Source: Phyto melanocephala (taxonomy: Eukaryota > Arthropoda > Insecta > Diptera > Rhinophoridae). From it: a stretch of 64,000 bases of DNA. The notes under the pieces are model-generated. The model was not told where the DNA came from and did not search any database. It was given only the letters and a program-made list of their open reading frames with translations. Within the stretch, counting starts at the first letter, position 1, and the number at the start of each line of letters is the position of its first letter. The stretch covers positions 69,123,626 to 69,187,625 of the forward strand of contig OW799237.1 in the NCBI GenBank assembly GCA_941918925.1, read 5' to 3'. The position numbers and the translations under genes were made by a program. This document shows positions 21,582-32,751 of this stretch, one piece after another.

Positions 21582-22832
21582 ACGTATGCGGAATGAAATT
21601 GCAACAAATTTTGCAACGCTGGTAAAAAAAAAAGTACTGAAGCTATTCATTTTTACCGTTATACTTAAAAAACTACATGTTTTCTCATTTTGCTTTGACA
21701 ATTTTGTCGATAGTTTGACATTTAATTATTTTATAATGTCGACAAAAGAAGAACAACGTCCAGAAACAATTTGTAATTTTTTCAATAGTCATACTAATTG
21801 GAAAACTTCGGATATCGTTTCTCATTTTGTAGAGCAAGGAGAAAATGGGTGTGTGGTATATAGAATACTGCCTAGGTATAAAACTAGAAAAACCACAAAG
21901 AGAAAGCGTGGCTCCGGAAGAAAGTGCAGTTTGGCCGACTCATCGAAGAGGTCTCAGCTCAGAAAAGTTACTGAAGGTAAGATCGCTAAATCGTATAGAG
22001 AGCTTGGAAGAAAGTTTCATTGTGATGGAAAAACAGTTAAAAAAGTATCTAAATGATATGGGAATACAGAAAAGGTCCAGGAAGAATAAGCCTACTGTTT
22101 CCGAAGCGCAAGAAGTTACCCAACGAAAACGATTAAGAAGTTTAGTCAAAAATGTATTTTTCGCCAAGAACAACATAATTTGCATCATGGATGATGAGTC
22201 ATATTTTAAGCTAGATGGAAATTAATGGCAGGGAAAGTACTTTTTTGAATGGAAGAAACATACTGATGATAAAACAAAATATTTGGAGCATTCAAAGTTC
22301 CCTAAAAAAGTACTACTATGACTTGCAATTAGTCCGCACGGAATGTCGGAACCAATGTTTTTTGAATCTGGTTTGGCCGTCAATTCTGAACGATATATTG
22401 AGCACTATTTGCCAAAAGTGAAGGATTTCATAGAAAAGATGCATCGAGGCCTAAATGTGATCTTCTGGCCAGACTAAGCATCCAGCCATTACGCTCGAAA
22501 ACCTGTAGAAGCTATGGACACACTTCATATACCATATGTTCATAAAGAGGAAAACCCTCCAAATGTCCCTCAATTACGTCCAATCGAAGATTTTTGGGCT
22601 AATTTAAAGCGAAGAGTTTATGCTGGTGGCTTTAGACCGAAAAATATAAAAAATCTAATCGCTATGGAAAAAATTCCCCAAAACTGCAGCAAAGCGGATC
22701 GGATGGGACCAAATTTTTTTTTACATTAAACTAATATTGTGTATTGTTTTTTTTTAAGTGAAATAAAATAAACGTTAGTTTTAAAAAAGCTGTAACATAT
22801 TATATTTTGTTGCAATTTCATTCCGCATACGT
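21582..22832 (+). mobile_element. Tc1/mariner element with intact TIRs
   Basis: Starts ACGTATGCGGAATGAAATTG and ends with the exact inverse (more than 25 bp), flanked by TA on both sides (21580-21581, 22833-22834). It is 1,251 bp long, a normal full length. It lies about 0.5 kb downstream of alc. Good TIR preservation with a damaged transposase suggests moderately recent insertion. Confidence 0.9.
21736..22729 (+). pseudogene. Tc1-like transposase pseudogene
   Basis: The reading starts MSTKEEQRPETICNFF and passes through an HTH-type region with a basic patch (KTTKRKRGSGRK). It shifts frame near 22040 and continues MGIQKRSRKNKPTVSEAQ, then CIMDDESYFKLDGN (first Asp), HGMSEPMFFESGLAVN, VIFWPD (stop) ASSHYA (second Asp) and PQLRPIEDFWANLKRRVYAG (Glu). 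The DDE triad is thus still visible. Stops near 22224, 22320 and 22475 and at least one frameshift disable it. Confidence 0.88.
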
Positions 22833-22834
22833 TA

Positions 22835-23170
22835 CTAATGAGTACATGCTTGATCGAATATATATTTTTTTTAAGAAAAATATTAACTCAATTGAATTTA
22901 ATTTTCCACATTGTAACAAATAATTCTTTTGTTTTCTGATTTACAAAATACAATTCCAAAGATAATTGAAAATTAATTTCTAAATTAAATTCATCAAAAG
23001 AAAGTAATAATCGGAAAATTAAAAAATCGATTTGAAAGTAGAGTTTCTATTATTTTTGCAGAAAAGTAAGCAGCGTTGCATTTAAGACATTTTTTTTTGT
23101 GTCATTGGGACAATTTTACCATTTTGGTAATTAAAGAAAATTTTTTAAAATTTATTAAATTTTACTTAGT
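22835..23170. other. AT-rich spacer
   Basis: Nothing recognised. Confidence 0.3.
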
Positions 23171-24378
23171 TTAACTTTAACTTAACTTTGATTTCAGATT
23201 TAATGTTATTTGAAAATTTGCTTTATTATTTCCGACGACATTTTGATTTGAAGTCTTACATTATTAGCCGTATTCTACCCATTTGATCCCTCTCTGTTGT
23301 CCAGAAACTGAAAAAATCGGGTTTCGTTTGTAAATTTAATGAAAAACACTGAAGCATTTCTATTTTCAGACTTATATCTCAGTTAGTTTTTAATCGATTT
23401 ATCAGTTTTTCTCATAAAAGGTTTTCGAGTCTATGGCTTGAATTTTGGTATATTGAGCTTGTTTAAAAATTAATTAGGAGCTTTTGTAACTTGATATATT
23501 TAACAAATATGTATATTGTAATGTATAAAATTCTCGTGTCGCGGTGTTTGTGATTAAACTCCTCTGGTTTTCATGAAATTTTCTGTACATATCGGGTAGG
23601 TCTGAGAATCGGTCAACATCTATTTTTCATACCCCTCAAAGCCACGCCTTTTTTACGCCCCTCAGGTAGGCCAGACTGCTAGACCAATCTTCTTGAAATT
23701 TTGATACAATATATCTAAGACTCTGGTATGATTAATATGATATTTTTTTACTATGCCTACTTTAACGCCCACTTTTTTTAATTATGTACTTGCATTGATA
23801 AAGTTTTCAGTATTTTTCTTCAAAGTGTACACAATTTATAGTCCAAACAATGCAGAAATAAATGTTTTAAACTAAGATCTGCGTACCGTAGAATACATAT
23901 GGTTAACGTTTTTTTAATGTACTCAGAGTAAGTTAGTTACTTTTATTGAACCAAAAAAATATTTCCTAGGAATAATTTATATGGCAAAGCAACGTTTGCC
24001 GGGTCAGATAGAATATATATATAGCCGATTAGTGACCGATTTGTCCAAAATTTTGTGCGCATAGCTCAAGAGGCATATGATATCTATAAAAAGTAACAAA
24101 CGTGTCTATAAATTATCCTAGATTTGAAAAATGTTAATATTTTAGAGAGTTTTAGGGCGATCGTGCTGGATTTCGAATGCGATTTATTTACGGATATTTG
24201 TAAAAAAATCATATCTAATAGAGATCTGTGCTAAATGTGGGGCTTCTAAAAGTTGATTTTAACCAACACACGAATAGACGGACATTACACAATCGATTCC
24301 TTTTTAAAAAATCTACATACATACTTTATGGGGTCGGAACTGAATAAATTACAAACGGAATGACAAAGTTATACAGCC
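23170..24378 (-). mobile_element. Family B Helentron-like repeat interrupted by a Helitron-like piece
   Basis: Landmarks on the minus strand (TTATTTCCGACGACATTTTG at 23227; CTTTATGGGGTCGGAACTGA at 24324, CAAACGGAATGACAAAG at 24353) mark the family. The 3' terminus with its hairpin is missing. The run is broken between about 23515 and 24010 by a different repeat. Confidence 0.55.
23515..24010. mobile_element. Helitron-like insertion
   Basis: Begins TATAAAATTCTCGTGTCGCG..TGTTTGTG and ends GGCAAAGCAACGTTTGCCGG GTCAGATAG (broken here by a space). This pair of ends is common in insect Helitron-type repeats. No Rep/helicase coding sequence is present. The assignment is from remembered consensus ends only. 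Confidence 0.5.
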
Positions 24379-24379
24379 A

Positions 24380-24840
24380 AGTCATGGAAATCGAAATCAC
24401 GTGAAATTGAAACCGATCAAATTTTGAAAATTCTCCCGTATTCAAAGTTCATAAAAATATTTCCTTTCATGTACTTCATAGTTTGAAGACCACTTTCCAA
24501 TACTTAAACTACTTTTGAAATCAGGAAAAGCTGCGTCCATTTTTACAAAAATGTAATTGAAAATATTCGTCGATTTCAACAGGTAAAGAGTGTTAAAAAT
24601 TGCCTAATGGATGCTGGTATATAATTTTTATATCCTTCACAGAAAGTGTAAGGGCATATACAGTAAAACTGTGTCAAATCGTTCGTTTCAGTGGTCGCTT
24701 ATTTTCATTCAATTTGCAAAAATTACATTACGAAAACGTTATTTTTTTAAGAATTCATGTTAAAAAAATCGGTTGTGAATATTTAAATAATGTACGCAAA
24801 TTGAAGAAGTTATTTATTAAATTTTATTCATTCATTAATT
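24380..24840. other. Spacer, unassigned
   Basis: AT-rich. A weak family-B-like fragment (ATCCTTCACAGAAAGTGTAA) lies at 24632-24651. No gene. Confidence 0.3.
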
Positions 24841-24844
24841 TATT

Positions 24845-25314
24845 GCATTTTTTAGTGAAAGAAAAATGGCCCAATTATGCCTTTGGACCAAAATCCGCAC
24901 CAAACAGTGACCCGTTTTGGGTGTATCGGCTTTTAAATGTATGCGTGCGGGTTTTCTGTGTCCCAAATGTGACAATTTGGCTTGTTTACATACCCGGCCA
25001 AAGTAATGTCGCAATATTTCCCAGCGTTGTTCCAGCGTATACACAACCATATTCGTTCAGCGGAAGGATAAAACTTATTCGGCCTTATTGTCATTGGCGT
25101 TGTCGTATTTTTTGGTACCGTGTAATATTTACGACAATGTAAAATGAATGAGACCTTGTCGTATTTCTGTCGTTTTCGACACAAAAACGACACGACAACG
25201 CCAATGACAATAAGGCCGATTATCTGTCAAATCAGACATGAGCTAAGTGTTACCATTCACGAAATAAGCACAAGTTGAAAAAAAAAACGTTAGATGGCGG
25301 ACCCTTTATATACG
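24845..25314 (-). mobile_element. Mariner-family relic (TIR TGGCGGACCCTTTA), split by a MITE
   Basis: Shares sequence with the copies at 36009 and 49459: GAAAAATGGCCCAATTATGC, GTGACCCGTTTTGGGTGTAT, CGTGCGGGTTTTCTGTGT and the end GTTAGATGGCGGACCCTTTA. Minus-strand pieces read ENPHAYI, HIWDTEN and RILVQRHNWAIF. Only the central/N-terminal side remains; the left end is truncated. Confidence 0.7.
25079..25219. mobile_element. 141-bp MITE with 27-bp TIRs
   Basis: TCGGCCTTATTGTCATTGGC opens it and the exact inverse closes it; TTAT flanks both sides (25075-25078, 25220-25223). The sister mariner copy at 36450 gives the empty site (AAACTAATTATCTG), confirming insertion. Confidence 0.8.
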
Positions 25315-26035
25315 TTACGTTACGTGTATGTTCGTGATCGACAAACTCAAAAACTACTGGACCGATTTTAATCAAGCTTTATATGCATGCTCTATGGGCC
25401 GTGAGGAGTGTTCTGTGTAGTTTGAAGTTCGTCCGACAGATGGCGCTGGGCCCGCGGACCGAGCCCAGCTAGTATGTATATAAAAATGGTGTAAAAATGT
25501 GTAGTAATTCATAAAATGAAAACGGCTGGGCCGATTTCAGTTCGTAAAATTCGAGGAAAAGGTTTTTACGGAAGAAAGTTTTGGAAAATCCCTCCGGAAA
25601 ATTTAAAAAATCGAAAACCGAGTTTTCGTATGAAATTTTATGTGAAATTATTCCTTAATGGCTCTTCAAATGAAAAAATAGAAAGTTCTCACCCAAAATC
25701 CGATAGATGACGTTTTACGTTGACTTAAACTTTGCGCAATCTGTCAGGTGTCGCAAGGCTAATCACTAGAAGTCTGTGGGATTAATCTCGAATTTCCCTG
25801 TTTTTCGCACTTGTCAGCTGTACGTTGCATGTTCGCGTGTTGGGAAACCGTCTTCGTTATTTGTTTTTGCCGGAAAACAAATCGAAAAACATTGTTCATA
25901 AAATCGCTCTCTACTGATTTCATTCAAATCACATTGAAAATTTAAATATTTGTGTTGTATTATTACTCTTAAGTTTGTCTGAAGGCTTAAAATTGCGGCG
26001 AGGCGGAGTTCGCCGGGTCCGTTAGTATTGTATAT
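25312..26035. mobile_element. Helitron-like repeats in tandem
   Basis: Segment 25312-25475 (ACGTGTATGTTCGTGATCGA .. CGAGCCCAGCTAGT) matches the repeat at 36632-36823. A second segment, 25476-26030, starts ATGTATATAAAAATGG and ends GCGGAGTTCGCCGGGTCCGT TAGT (broken here by a space). CTAGT/TTAGT ends after a GC-rich stretch are typical of Helitrons. No helicase coding sequence. The open stretch at 25516-25710 is not recognisable as a protein. Confidence 0.45.
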
Positions 26036-26266
26036 TTTATTTTAGCTTAATAAGGACCATTATTATAAATTGTTTTTTTTTTTTCGAAAATATAAACAGT
26101 TTGTTTTTATTACAAACCTAACCCACCTCCTATCAATACCCACTCAACACTCAACTTAAACCACAGACTATTAATCATATCATATTCTGTGACTTAAGCA
26201 AAAGAACATAATAATGGTGTAATAAGTATACTTATATCACTAAAAAACGCATATAAACAAAAAAAA

Positions 26267-26405
26267 AATTTGACACAAAAAACTTGAAGAAACAAACATT
26301 GAACGGAACACTATTGAACTAAAAGCGCTCAGTAAATTATCCGGATCACTTCGTTTAATTTAACCCGTTCGTTCATGAGCTACACAGCTCTAATACGCAA
26401 ACACT
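26267..26405. repeat. Direct repeat, left copy (flanks the 26.4-27.7 kb element)
   Basis: Landmarks GAACACTATTGAAC, CCCGTTCGTTCAT and AGCTACACAGCTCTAATA recur in the same order and orientation at about 27690-27855, with clear divergence (roughly a quarter of positions by eye). AGCTACACAGCT is itself palindromic. Probably two copies of an older MITE. The stretch 26036-26266 shows nothing else. Confidence 0.5.
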
Positions 26406-26859
26406 CAACTGAAACAAAAAAATATCCCAGCCAGCATTTATGTACAGATAAAAATAAGCGTTTTGTAAGCGTTCAAATGTAAGCAAAACACTTTTAAAAC
26501 GCTGCTGTGACCTTTACAAAAGACATCAAAGCAGGGGGTTTATAATCGAAAAGCACCCAACTATATAAGCGTTTAAAAGACGATTGCAAAACATGTTTTT
26601 TAAGTAACGTAATAACACGTTTTCTAAATGCTTAAAAAACATGTATTTTTAATGAAATCAGTAAGCGTTTCAAACATTCTTAATAGAAAAATATCAAATT
26701 AAAATATAAAAATAGGAACTCCATTGTTGTTTAATTTTAAAAATCATTGTTGTTTCATTTAAAAAATCAAAAACAAAGTCCTCTTCCTTGCCTCAATTTT
26801 CAGTGAAAGTTTCTGCAATAGAATTTAAATATGAATATAAAAATGTAACTAGAAACCTA

Positions 26860-27356
26860 TTAAACGACAGTGAAGACTCTAATGCACTTCTTATCTGCAG
26901 TTTCTCGCCAGGAAAAGCTCTCAGCAACGTTGTCAGTCATGATCGTCCACCACGCTTTCGTAACAAATTTTCTCGAATTGGATGTTGAGAATCTTTTCAG
27001 ATCTGCCTTCTAAAAATAGAAATAAAATCGACATCAGTATACAGTCACCGGACATTTCAAATTTAAATTCTTACCAGCAAAAAAGATTTATCTATATCTT
27101 TAGGTATAGTTTTCTCAAAATTGAGGAAGTAATCAATATTAGCAAACGGCTTGCTTGCTTGGTCAAGCGTATGGCGATCTGTTGTTTCATTAAAACTAAG
27201 ATTTTCGGCACGGTAAATGTTAAAAAGCGATGATTGAAGCGGCAACAAGGAATCTTGTCTCTGGGTACTTACAGAACTTGCAGCCGCACCGTTCCATAGA
27301 TGCTCAAAAATTTCGGTGCTGCGTACTACACTTTTCTTCTTTTTTGCTGCAGACAT
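26860..27356 (-). CDS. Element-borne two-exon ORF, DUF4806-like C-terminus
   Basis: Exon 1 is 27075..27356 (94 codons, starts MSAAKKKKSVVRSTEIFEHL) and ends CTG|GTAAGA. A 65-bp intron closes with TTTCTATTTTTAG. Exon 2 is 26860..27009 (49 codons and TAA), phase 0. Together they make 143 residues. Exon 1 has a basic start and an acidic/polar body ending DIDKSFLL; exon 2 reads RKFVTKAWWTIMTDNVAESF SW (broken here by a space) and ends RVFTVV. The exon 2 pattern (F-V-x3-W-x2-MTD-x-VA-x2-FSW) recalls the DUF4806 domain seen in many insect transposon-linked proteins; that is from memory. No stop interrupts the spliced frame, unlike the other mobile elements here. It may encode an accessory protein of an unidentified transposon, or be a truncated start of one. 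Confidence 0.45.
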
Positions 27357-27484
27357 TAAATAAGTAGATAATTACCTTTTTTAATAGCAAATGATAATAA
27401 AAAGTATCAAACGCATTTAATTTAACAACTTAAAAAACAATTCAACACAATTTATTAACACAACGGCGAAAATTACACGTTTTG

Positions 27485-27615
27485 CTTAAATTTATGAAAC
27501 ACTTGCATTTGCAAGCAAATTGTTAATGACATTCGCAAAACACTTGCATTTGCAAGCAAATTGTCAACGACGTTCGCAAAATTAACAAAAACATTCGCAA
27601 AACTCTTATTTATGC
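27485..27615. repeat. Subterminal tandem repeat of the 26.4-27.7 kb element
   Basis: ACACTTGCATTTGCAAGCAA occurs at 27499 and 27540 and is followed by ATTGT(T/C)AA(T/C)GAC(A/G)TTCGCAAAA. The shorter ACATTCGCAAAAC recurs at 27531 and 27591. The unit is about 41 bp. TTGCATTTGCAAGCAA is nearly palindromic. Arrays of short motifs near an element end often bind the transposase. Confidence 0.65.
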
Positions 27616-27689
27616 AAGCTTGCTGCAATCTTAATTTACAAAACGCTTGCCAATATGTTTGCTGGGATAGCATAAAAAACACATACATA

Positions 27690-27860
27690 TACATATGAAC
27701 GAACAGAAATTTGACATAAAGAATACCTAAAGAAACAAGCCTTGAACAGAACACTATTGAACGAAAAATGCTCAAATAATAACCGCAACACTACGTTCAA
27801 TTCGGTGATTTGTTCACTTTAGCCCGTTCGTTCATTAGCTACACAGCTCTAATAAATACA
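27690..27860. repeat. Direct repeat, right copy
   Basis: Partner of 26267-26405: GAACACTATTGAACG, AGCCCGTTCGTTCATTAGCT and ACACAGCTCTAATAAA. Confidence 0.5.
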
Positions 27861-27903
27861 TATATTTGTAATTCCGTGTGAATTCTTTATAATGTATATG
27901 TTT

Positions 27904-30378
27904 TTATACCCTTCACACAGTGAAAAAGGGTATATATAGGTTTGTCATTCCGTGTGAAATTTCTTCAATTTTCATTTCCGACCCCATAAAGTATATATTT
28001 TCTGAAAGCTTATGAATAGGGGAGTCGATTAAGCTCTGTCAGTCTGTCAGTCTGTCAGTCTGTCCGTCTGACCGTCTGTCCGTGTGTATGTTGAAATCAA
28101 CTTTTTGAAGCCCCCAGATATCGCTTGGACCCGAGTGAGGTATTAAAATATCAGAAATATTCGGGAGTAGATCGCTATTGAAAATCAGAAACATCAGTAC
28201 ATAAACACCTGAGATATGAGCAAAACCCACGACCACCTCGATTTTTTGTTCACAAAAACAACATTACAACAACAACATACATACAAACGTGTATACTGGT
28301 TAGAGTAACCGTGGCATTGAATCCCAGCTGAGCCAATAAAAAATTTTTTTATATTTTTATACCCTTCACACAGTGAAAAAGGGTATATATAGGTTTGTCA
28401 TTCAGTGTGAAATTTCTACAATTTTCATTTCCGACCCCATAAAGTATATATTTTCTGAAAGCTTATGAATAGGGGAGTCGATTAAGCTCTGTCAGTCTGT
28501 CCGTCTGTCCGTGTGTATGTTGAAATCAACTTTTTGAAGCCCCCCGACATAGGTTGGACCCGGGTAAGGTATTAAAATATCAGAAATATTCGGGAGTAGA
28601 TCGGTATTGAAAATCAGAAACAGCGGTACATAAACAACTGAGATATGAGCAAAAACCCACGACCACCCGGATTTTTTTCACAAAAACAACATTACAACAA
28701 CAACATACATACATACAAACGTGTATACTGGTTAGAGAAAACGTGGCATCGAATCCCAGCTGAGCCAAAAAAAAATTTTTTTTTAATTTTTTTAATTTTT
28801 TTTTTATATTTTATTTAATATATTATTTATATTTTTATTATTATTTTTTTAAAATTTTTTTTACATTTTTTTATACCCTTCACACAGTGAAAAAGGGTAT
28901 ATATAGGTTTGTCATTCCGTGTGAAATTTCTACAATTTTGATTTCCGACCCCATAAAGTATATATTTTCTGAAAGGTTATGAATAGGGGAGTCGATTAAG
29001 CCCTGTCAGTCTGTCCGTCTGTCCGTCTGACCGTCTGTCCGTGTGTATGTTGAAATCAACTTTTTGAAGCCCCCCGACATCGCTTGGACTCGGGTGAGGT
29101 ATTAAAATATCAGAAATATTCGGGAGTAGAACGGTATTGAAAATCAGAAACATCGGTACATAAACAACTGAGATATGAGCAAAAACCCACGACCACCTCG
29201 ATTTTTTATTCACAAAAACAACATTACAACAACAACATACATACATACAAACGTGTATACTGGTTAGAGAAAACGTGGCATCGAATCCCAGCTGAGCCAA
29301 AAAAATTTTTTTTTTAATTTTTTTAAAATTTTTTTTTAATTTTTTTTTTTTATTTTTTTTTTATTTTTTATTTTATATATTATTTATATTTTTATTATTA
29401 TTTTTTTATATTTATTTTTTTTTTTAATTTTTTTTTTATTTTTGTTTTATATATATTATATATACAATAATTTTTTTTTAATTTTTTTTTTTTAATATTT
29501 TTTTTTTTAATTTTTTTTTTAAATTTTTTTTTTAAATTTTTTTTAAAATTTTTTTTTTATTTTTTTTTTGTTTTTTTAACATACATACGTGAATTTATAA
29601 TTTTACAATGGAATGTTTTTATATATGTATGTTTTTATATGTATGTACGTATTTCATATGGGATGAATTGTGTCACAAACTACTGTTATTGCATGACTAC
29701 ACGTTGTGAAGGGTATATAAGATTCGGCACGGCCGAATATAGCGCTCTTACTTGTTTTATTTTTTTTTTGTTTTATATATATTATACATATAATAATTTT
29801 TTTTTTTTTAAATTTTTTGAATGGGATGTTTTTATATATCTATGTTTTTTATATGTATGTACGTATATCATATGGGATGAATGGTGATACAAACTACTGT
29901 TGTTGCACGACTACACGTTGTGAAGGGTATATAAGATTCGGCACGGCCGAATATAGCGCTCTTACTTGTTTTAAATTTTTTTTTTTAATTTTTTTTATTT
30001 TTTATTTAATATATTATATATATTTTTATTATTTTTTTAAAATTTTTTATTTTTTTATTTTTTTTGTTTTATTATTTATATTAATTATTTTTTAAAAAAT
30101 TTTTTTTTTTTATTTTTTTTTAAATTTTTTTTTAAATTTTTTTTTATATTTTTTTTTTATTTTTTTTTTAATTTTTTTTTTTATTTTTTTTTAACATACA
30201 TACGTAAATTTATAATTTTACAATGGGATGTTTTGATATATGTGTGTTTTTGATATGTTTGTACATACATACGTATTTCATATGGGATGAATGGTGATAC
30301 AAACTACTGTTATTGCATGACTACACGTTGTGAAGGGTATATAAGATTCGGCACGGCCGAATATAGCGCTCTTACTTG
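27904..30378 (+). mobile_element. Nested family A Helentron-like repeats (outer, middle, inner)
   Basis: Three 5' halves begin TATACCCTTCACACAGTG near 27904, 28356 and 28871, and three 3' halves end in the ATTCGGCACGGCCGAAT hairpin plus CTTACTTGTT near 29756, 29972 and 30378. The order 5'-5'-5'-3'-3'-3' is that of a copy inside a copy inside a copy, each inserted in the AT-rich centre. All are in the same orientation. The innermost (28871-29756) is complete at about 886 bp. Short translations that look like proteins in this block are just the repeat read through. Confidence 0.75.
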
Positions 30379-30531
30379 TTATGACTTCATAAGGTATATA
30401 TTTTCTGAAAGCTTATAAATAGGGAAGTCGATTGAGAAATGTCCGTCTTTCGGTGTGTGTTAAAATCAGTTTTTAAGCTTTCCGACATCGTCTAGAATTG
30501 TATATCAAAATATCAGAAAAATTCGGGACAA

Positions 30532-30642
30532 GTGGGTTGCTCCGTAATTCGATTCAAAAGTAAAATTTTTCAAATTTGTGTGCTTAATACATTGTAATTC
30601 GAAAGTGGCTTCTGTCGATTTAAATTACGGAGTTACCCCCCA
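30532..30642. mobile_element. ~110-bp MITE (TIR around GCTCCGTAATT)
   Basis: Left GGGTTGCTCCGTAATTCGA and right inverse GGGGTAACTCCGTAATTTAA. It interrupts the host repeat between TTCGGGA and AGATCGGTATTGAAAATCA, which are adjacent in other copies. Confidence 0.65.
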
Positions 30643-30842
30643 GATCGGTATTGAAAATCATCACATCGTCCCATAACTTTCTTTTTTTCTAATACTTTAC
30701 AATAAAAATTAAAATTTTTCAGTCGTAGGATAATTTATAGACTTTTGTGACTATTTATTGATATGATTTGCCTTTAGAGATATTCGTAAAAATTTTAAAC
30801 AAATCGGTCACTAATTGGCAAAGTTAGAGGCAAAAATAATTT

Positions 30843-31260
30843 GTAGAAATATAGTGTGGTCCAGCTAAAACTCTCGATGCTAATTGTAAAAAAAAACAAA
30901 AAGTTTTCAGAGAATTATCTTATTTTTTTTTTGTTTAGATAAAAGGATCTATGACAATAATGTATGAAAAAAGATATGGGCCAAATGCTCGCCACGGTTT
31001 CGGTGGCATACTTCTATAACTCGTCGAGCATGCACAGGTGTTTTCATATTTCCTACTGAACCGGTTTGCTGAAATTTGCGTACAATTCTCCCGATTATGG
31101 ACACATTTGGTCGATTATGCTTTCGTAAAAGGCTTCAACAACGCGGTGCTCAATAGTGTACCTCTCCATGGTTGAATTTGTAAAACATTGAAACACAGAA
31201 TTGTCAAATTAAGTTAGACAAAAAACTTTTTAATCAGGCTTGAGTTCATATATTTAATAT
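30843..31260 (-). pseudogene. Core-deleted mariner-like element (N- and C-terminus fused)
   Basis: Minus strand: MERYTIEHRVVEAFYE (start of the HTH domain), a RKFQQTGSV-like piece, then at once EVCHRNRGEHLA, which is the extreme C-terminus of this transposase type. The catalytic core is absent. The copies at 34010 and 38030 have the same structure. Confidence 0.6.
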
Positions 31261-31329
31261 TCTTTATTTTTACAAAGAATTTTTTTTAATTGTGATAAAT
31301 GAAAGAATAATTCTGAAAAATTATATTTT

Positions 31330-31800
31330 TACCGACACTAGCCGAGTGGAATGCATTTTCGAAACCAGCTACGATTTCATCATCAGCACTCTCTGATCGG
31401 TGGTTACATGTTGGTTGTAAATATCATCTATTTAACTCTTGTTCATGTAACTTGACGACATTAGATTACAATTTCTTGGAATATGTAAAGTCGCAGCTCT
31501 ATATACATAGATAAACCAAAACACGTCTGAGAACTCGAAAGCGAATATTCGACGCGTTATTGCTGAATTACAACCTAAATTACTACGAAGGGTGTGTGAC
31601 TTCCACGTAACGTCATGTACGCGCTAGTCCTATCAAATCAAAACGTTAATTTCATAAAATAATTTCATAATAAGCTGCATGCATTAAAAGTTATTAATGG
31701 TTTGTTAAAGTTTTATCAATCAAATTTTCATATAATATCATGCCTATACAAGGATCTGAGCCCGATAGAAATAACCGGAAATGGATTTAAATTTACCGCA
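31330..31800 (+). pseudogene. Mariner-like C-terminal relic
   Basis: Pieces YNFLEYVKSQLY and ENSKANIRRVIAELQPKLLR VCDF (one residue skipped at the space) match the end of a mariner-type transposase, followed by a long AT-rich tail. It is heavily decayed. Confidence 0.5.
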
Positions 31801-31823
31801 TTAAAATCTCTATAGTCCACATT

Positions 31824-32751
31824 CTTATACCCTTCACACGACAGTGTAAAAGGGTATATACATATAGGTTTGTCATTCCGTCTGTAATTTCTACAATATT
31901 AATTTCCGACCCCATATAGTATTTTCTGGAAGCTTATAAATAGAGGAGTCGAATAAGACATATCCGTCTCTCCGTCTGAACATCTGTCCGTGTGTTGGCT
32001 GAAATCAACTTTTAGAAGCAACCACATGTTCCTCAGACCTAAGTATGTATGGTATTAATCTTTTGAAATATCCGGAAATGAATTGAATGAAATTCAGCAA
32101 AATCGCCTCATAACTTTCTAAGATATGAGCAAATAAACACGGCTGCCTGTTTTTCCCATATTTTTACCACCAAAATTAAAAATTTTCAGCCATAGAACAA
32201 TTTATAGGTATCTTTGCTACTATTTGTATATAATATGCTTCTAGAGACATTCGTGAAAATTTTGGGATAATCAAGCTCTAATCGGTAAAGTTATAGGCAA
32301 AAATTTTTTTGAAAAATATACCTAAATATATTCCAAAAATTTACAAAGGAATACCAAATTTTTTCAGCTTCTAGACAACCAAGAGAGTCAATATTGGTAT
32401 CATCTGAAAGGACTTGACTAGCGCAATATAAGGCATTATAAAAAATAAAAATTCATAATGGCCGCCACTACAAAATAGCGGACAATAAATTTATATATGG
32501 GCCAAATCTGGTATTTTTAAATGTAACTTCTTTAACCCCCAATATATTGGTATCAAATGAAAGGGCTTGACCAGTAGAATACAGTAAATTATTTAAAAAT
32601 TCAAAATCAAGGATGGCGTGGGAAATAATAAAGAAAAATGGCGTATAACATGAAATATAAGTTAAGCTACGATGTGGAATATATCTATGTACATGATGTT
32701 GAAGGGTATTATAATATTCGGCACCGCCAAATATAACACTCTTACTTATTT
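31824..32751 (+). mobile_element. Family B Helentron-like repeat, near full length
   Basis: Starts TTATACCCTTCACACGACAG TG (space added), carries CGACCCCATATAGTATTTTC, AGCTTATAAATAGAGGAGTC, TAAGATATGAGCAAATAAAC and AAATGAAAGGGCTTGACCAG, and ends GAAGGGTATTATAATATTCG with the hairpin and CACTCTTACTTATTT. About 930 bp. This is the best reference copy of family B in the window. Confidence 0.75.

Larger units (their letters stand above)
26423..27669 (-). mobile_element. TIR element carrying a two-exon ORF
   Basis: The left end TATCCCAGCCAGCATTTATG and right end (inverse of TATCCCAGCAAACATATTGG) match, and both subterminal regions carry AAGCGTTTTGTAA and GCAAAACACTT motifs. No clean target duplication was found. 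The minus-strand ORF at 26860-27356 is its only coding content. Superfamily unknown. Confidence 0.6.
27862..30845 (+). mobile_element. Host Helentron-like repeat holding a three-deep nest
   Basis: A fragment TTTGTAATTCCGTGTGAATT at 27870 is broken off at 27900 and appears to resume at 30378 with TATGACTTCATAAGGTATAT and ATTTTCTGAAAGCTTATAAA, the next block of the same family. Everything between is inserted family A copies. It runs on to about 30845 and contains another MITE at 30532-30642. Confidence 0.55.

Noticed and set aside
24600..25142. 180-codon plus-strand frame
   Set aside because: Runs across unique AT-rich DNA, an antisense mariner relic and a MITE; no coherent protein.
26267..27855. 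LTR pair around the 26.4-27.7 kb element
   Set aside because: The direct repeats are strongly diverged, lie outside a TIR element, and no gag/pol or primer-binding site is present. Two old MITE copies are more likely.
29639..30095. Open frames reading YVRISYGMN..CEGYIRFGTAEYSALTC (also 54097-54333)
   Set aside because: Conceptual translation of the 3' hairpin end of the same repeat; low-complexity Phe-rich tails come from poly(T).
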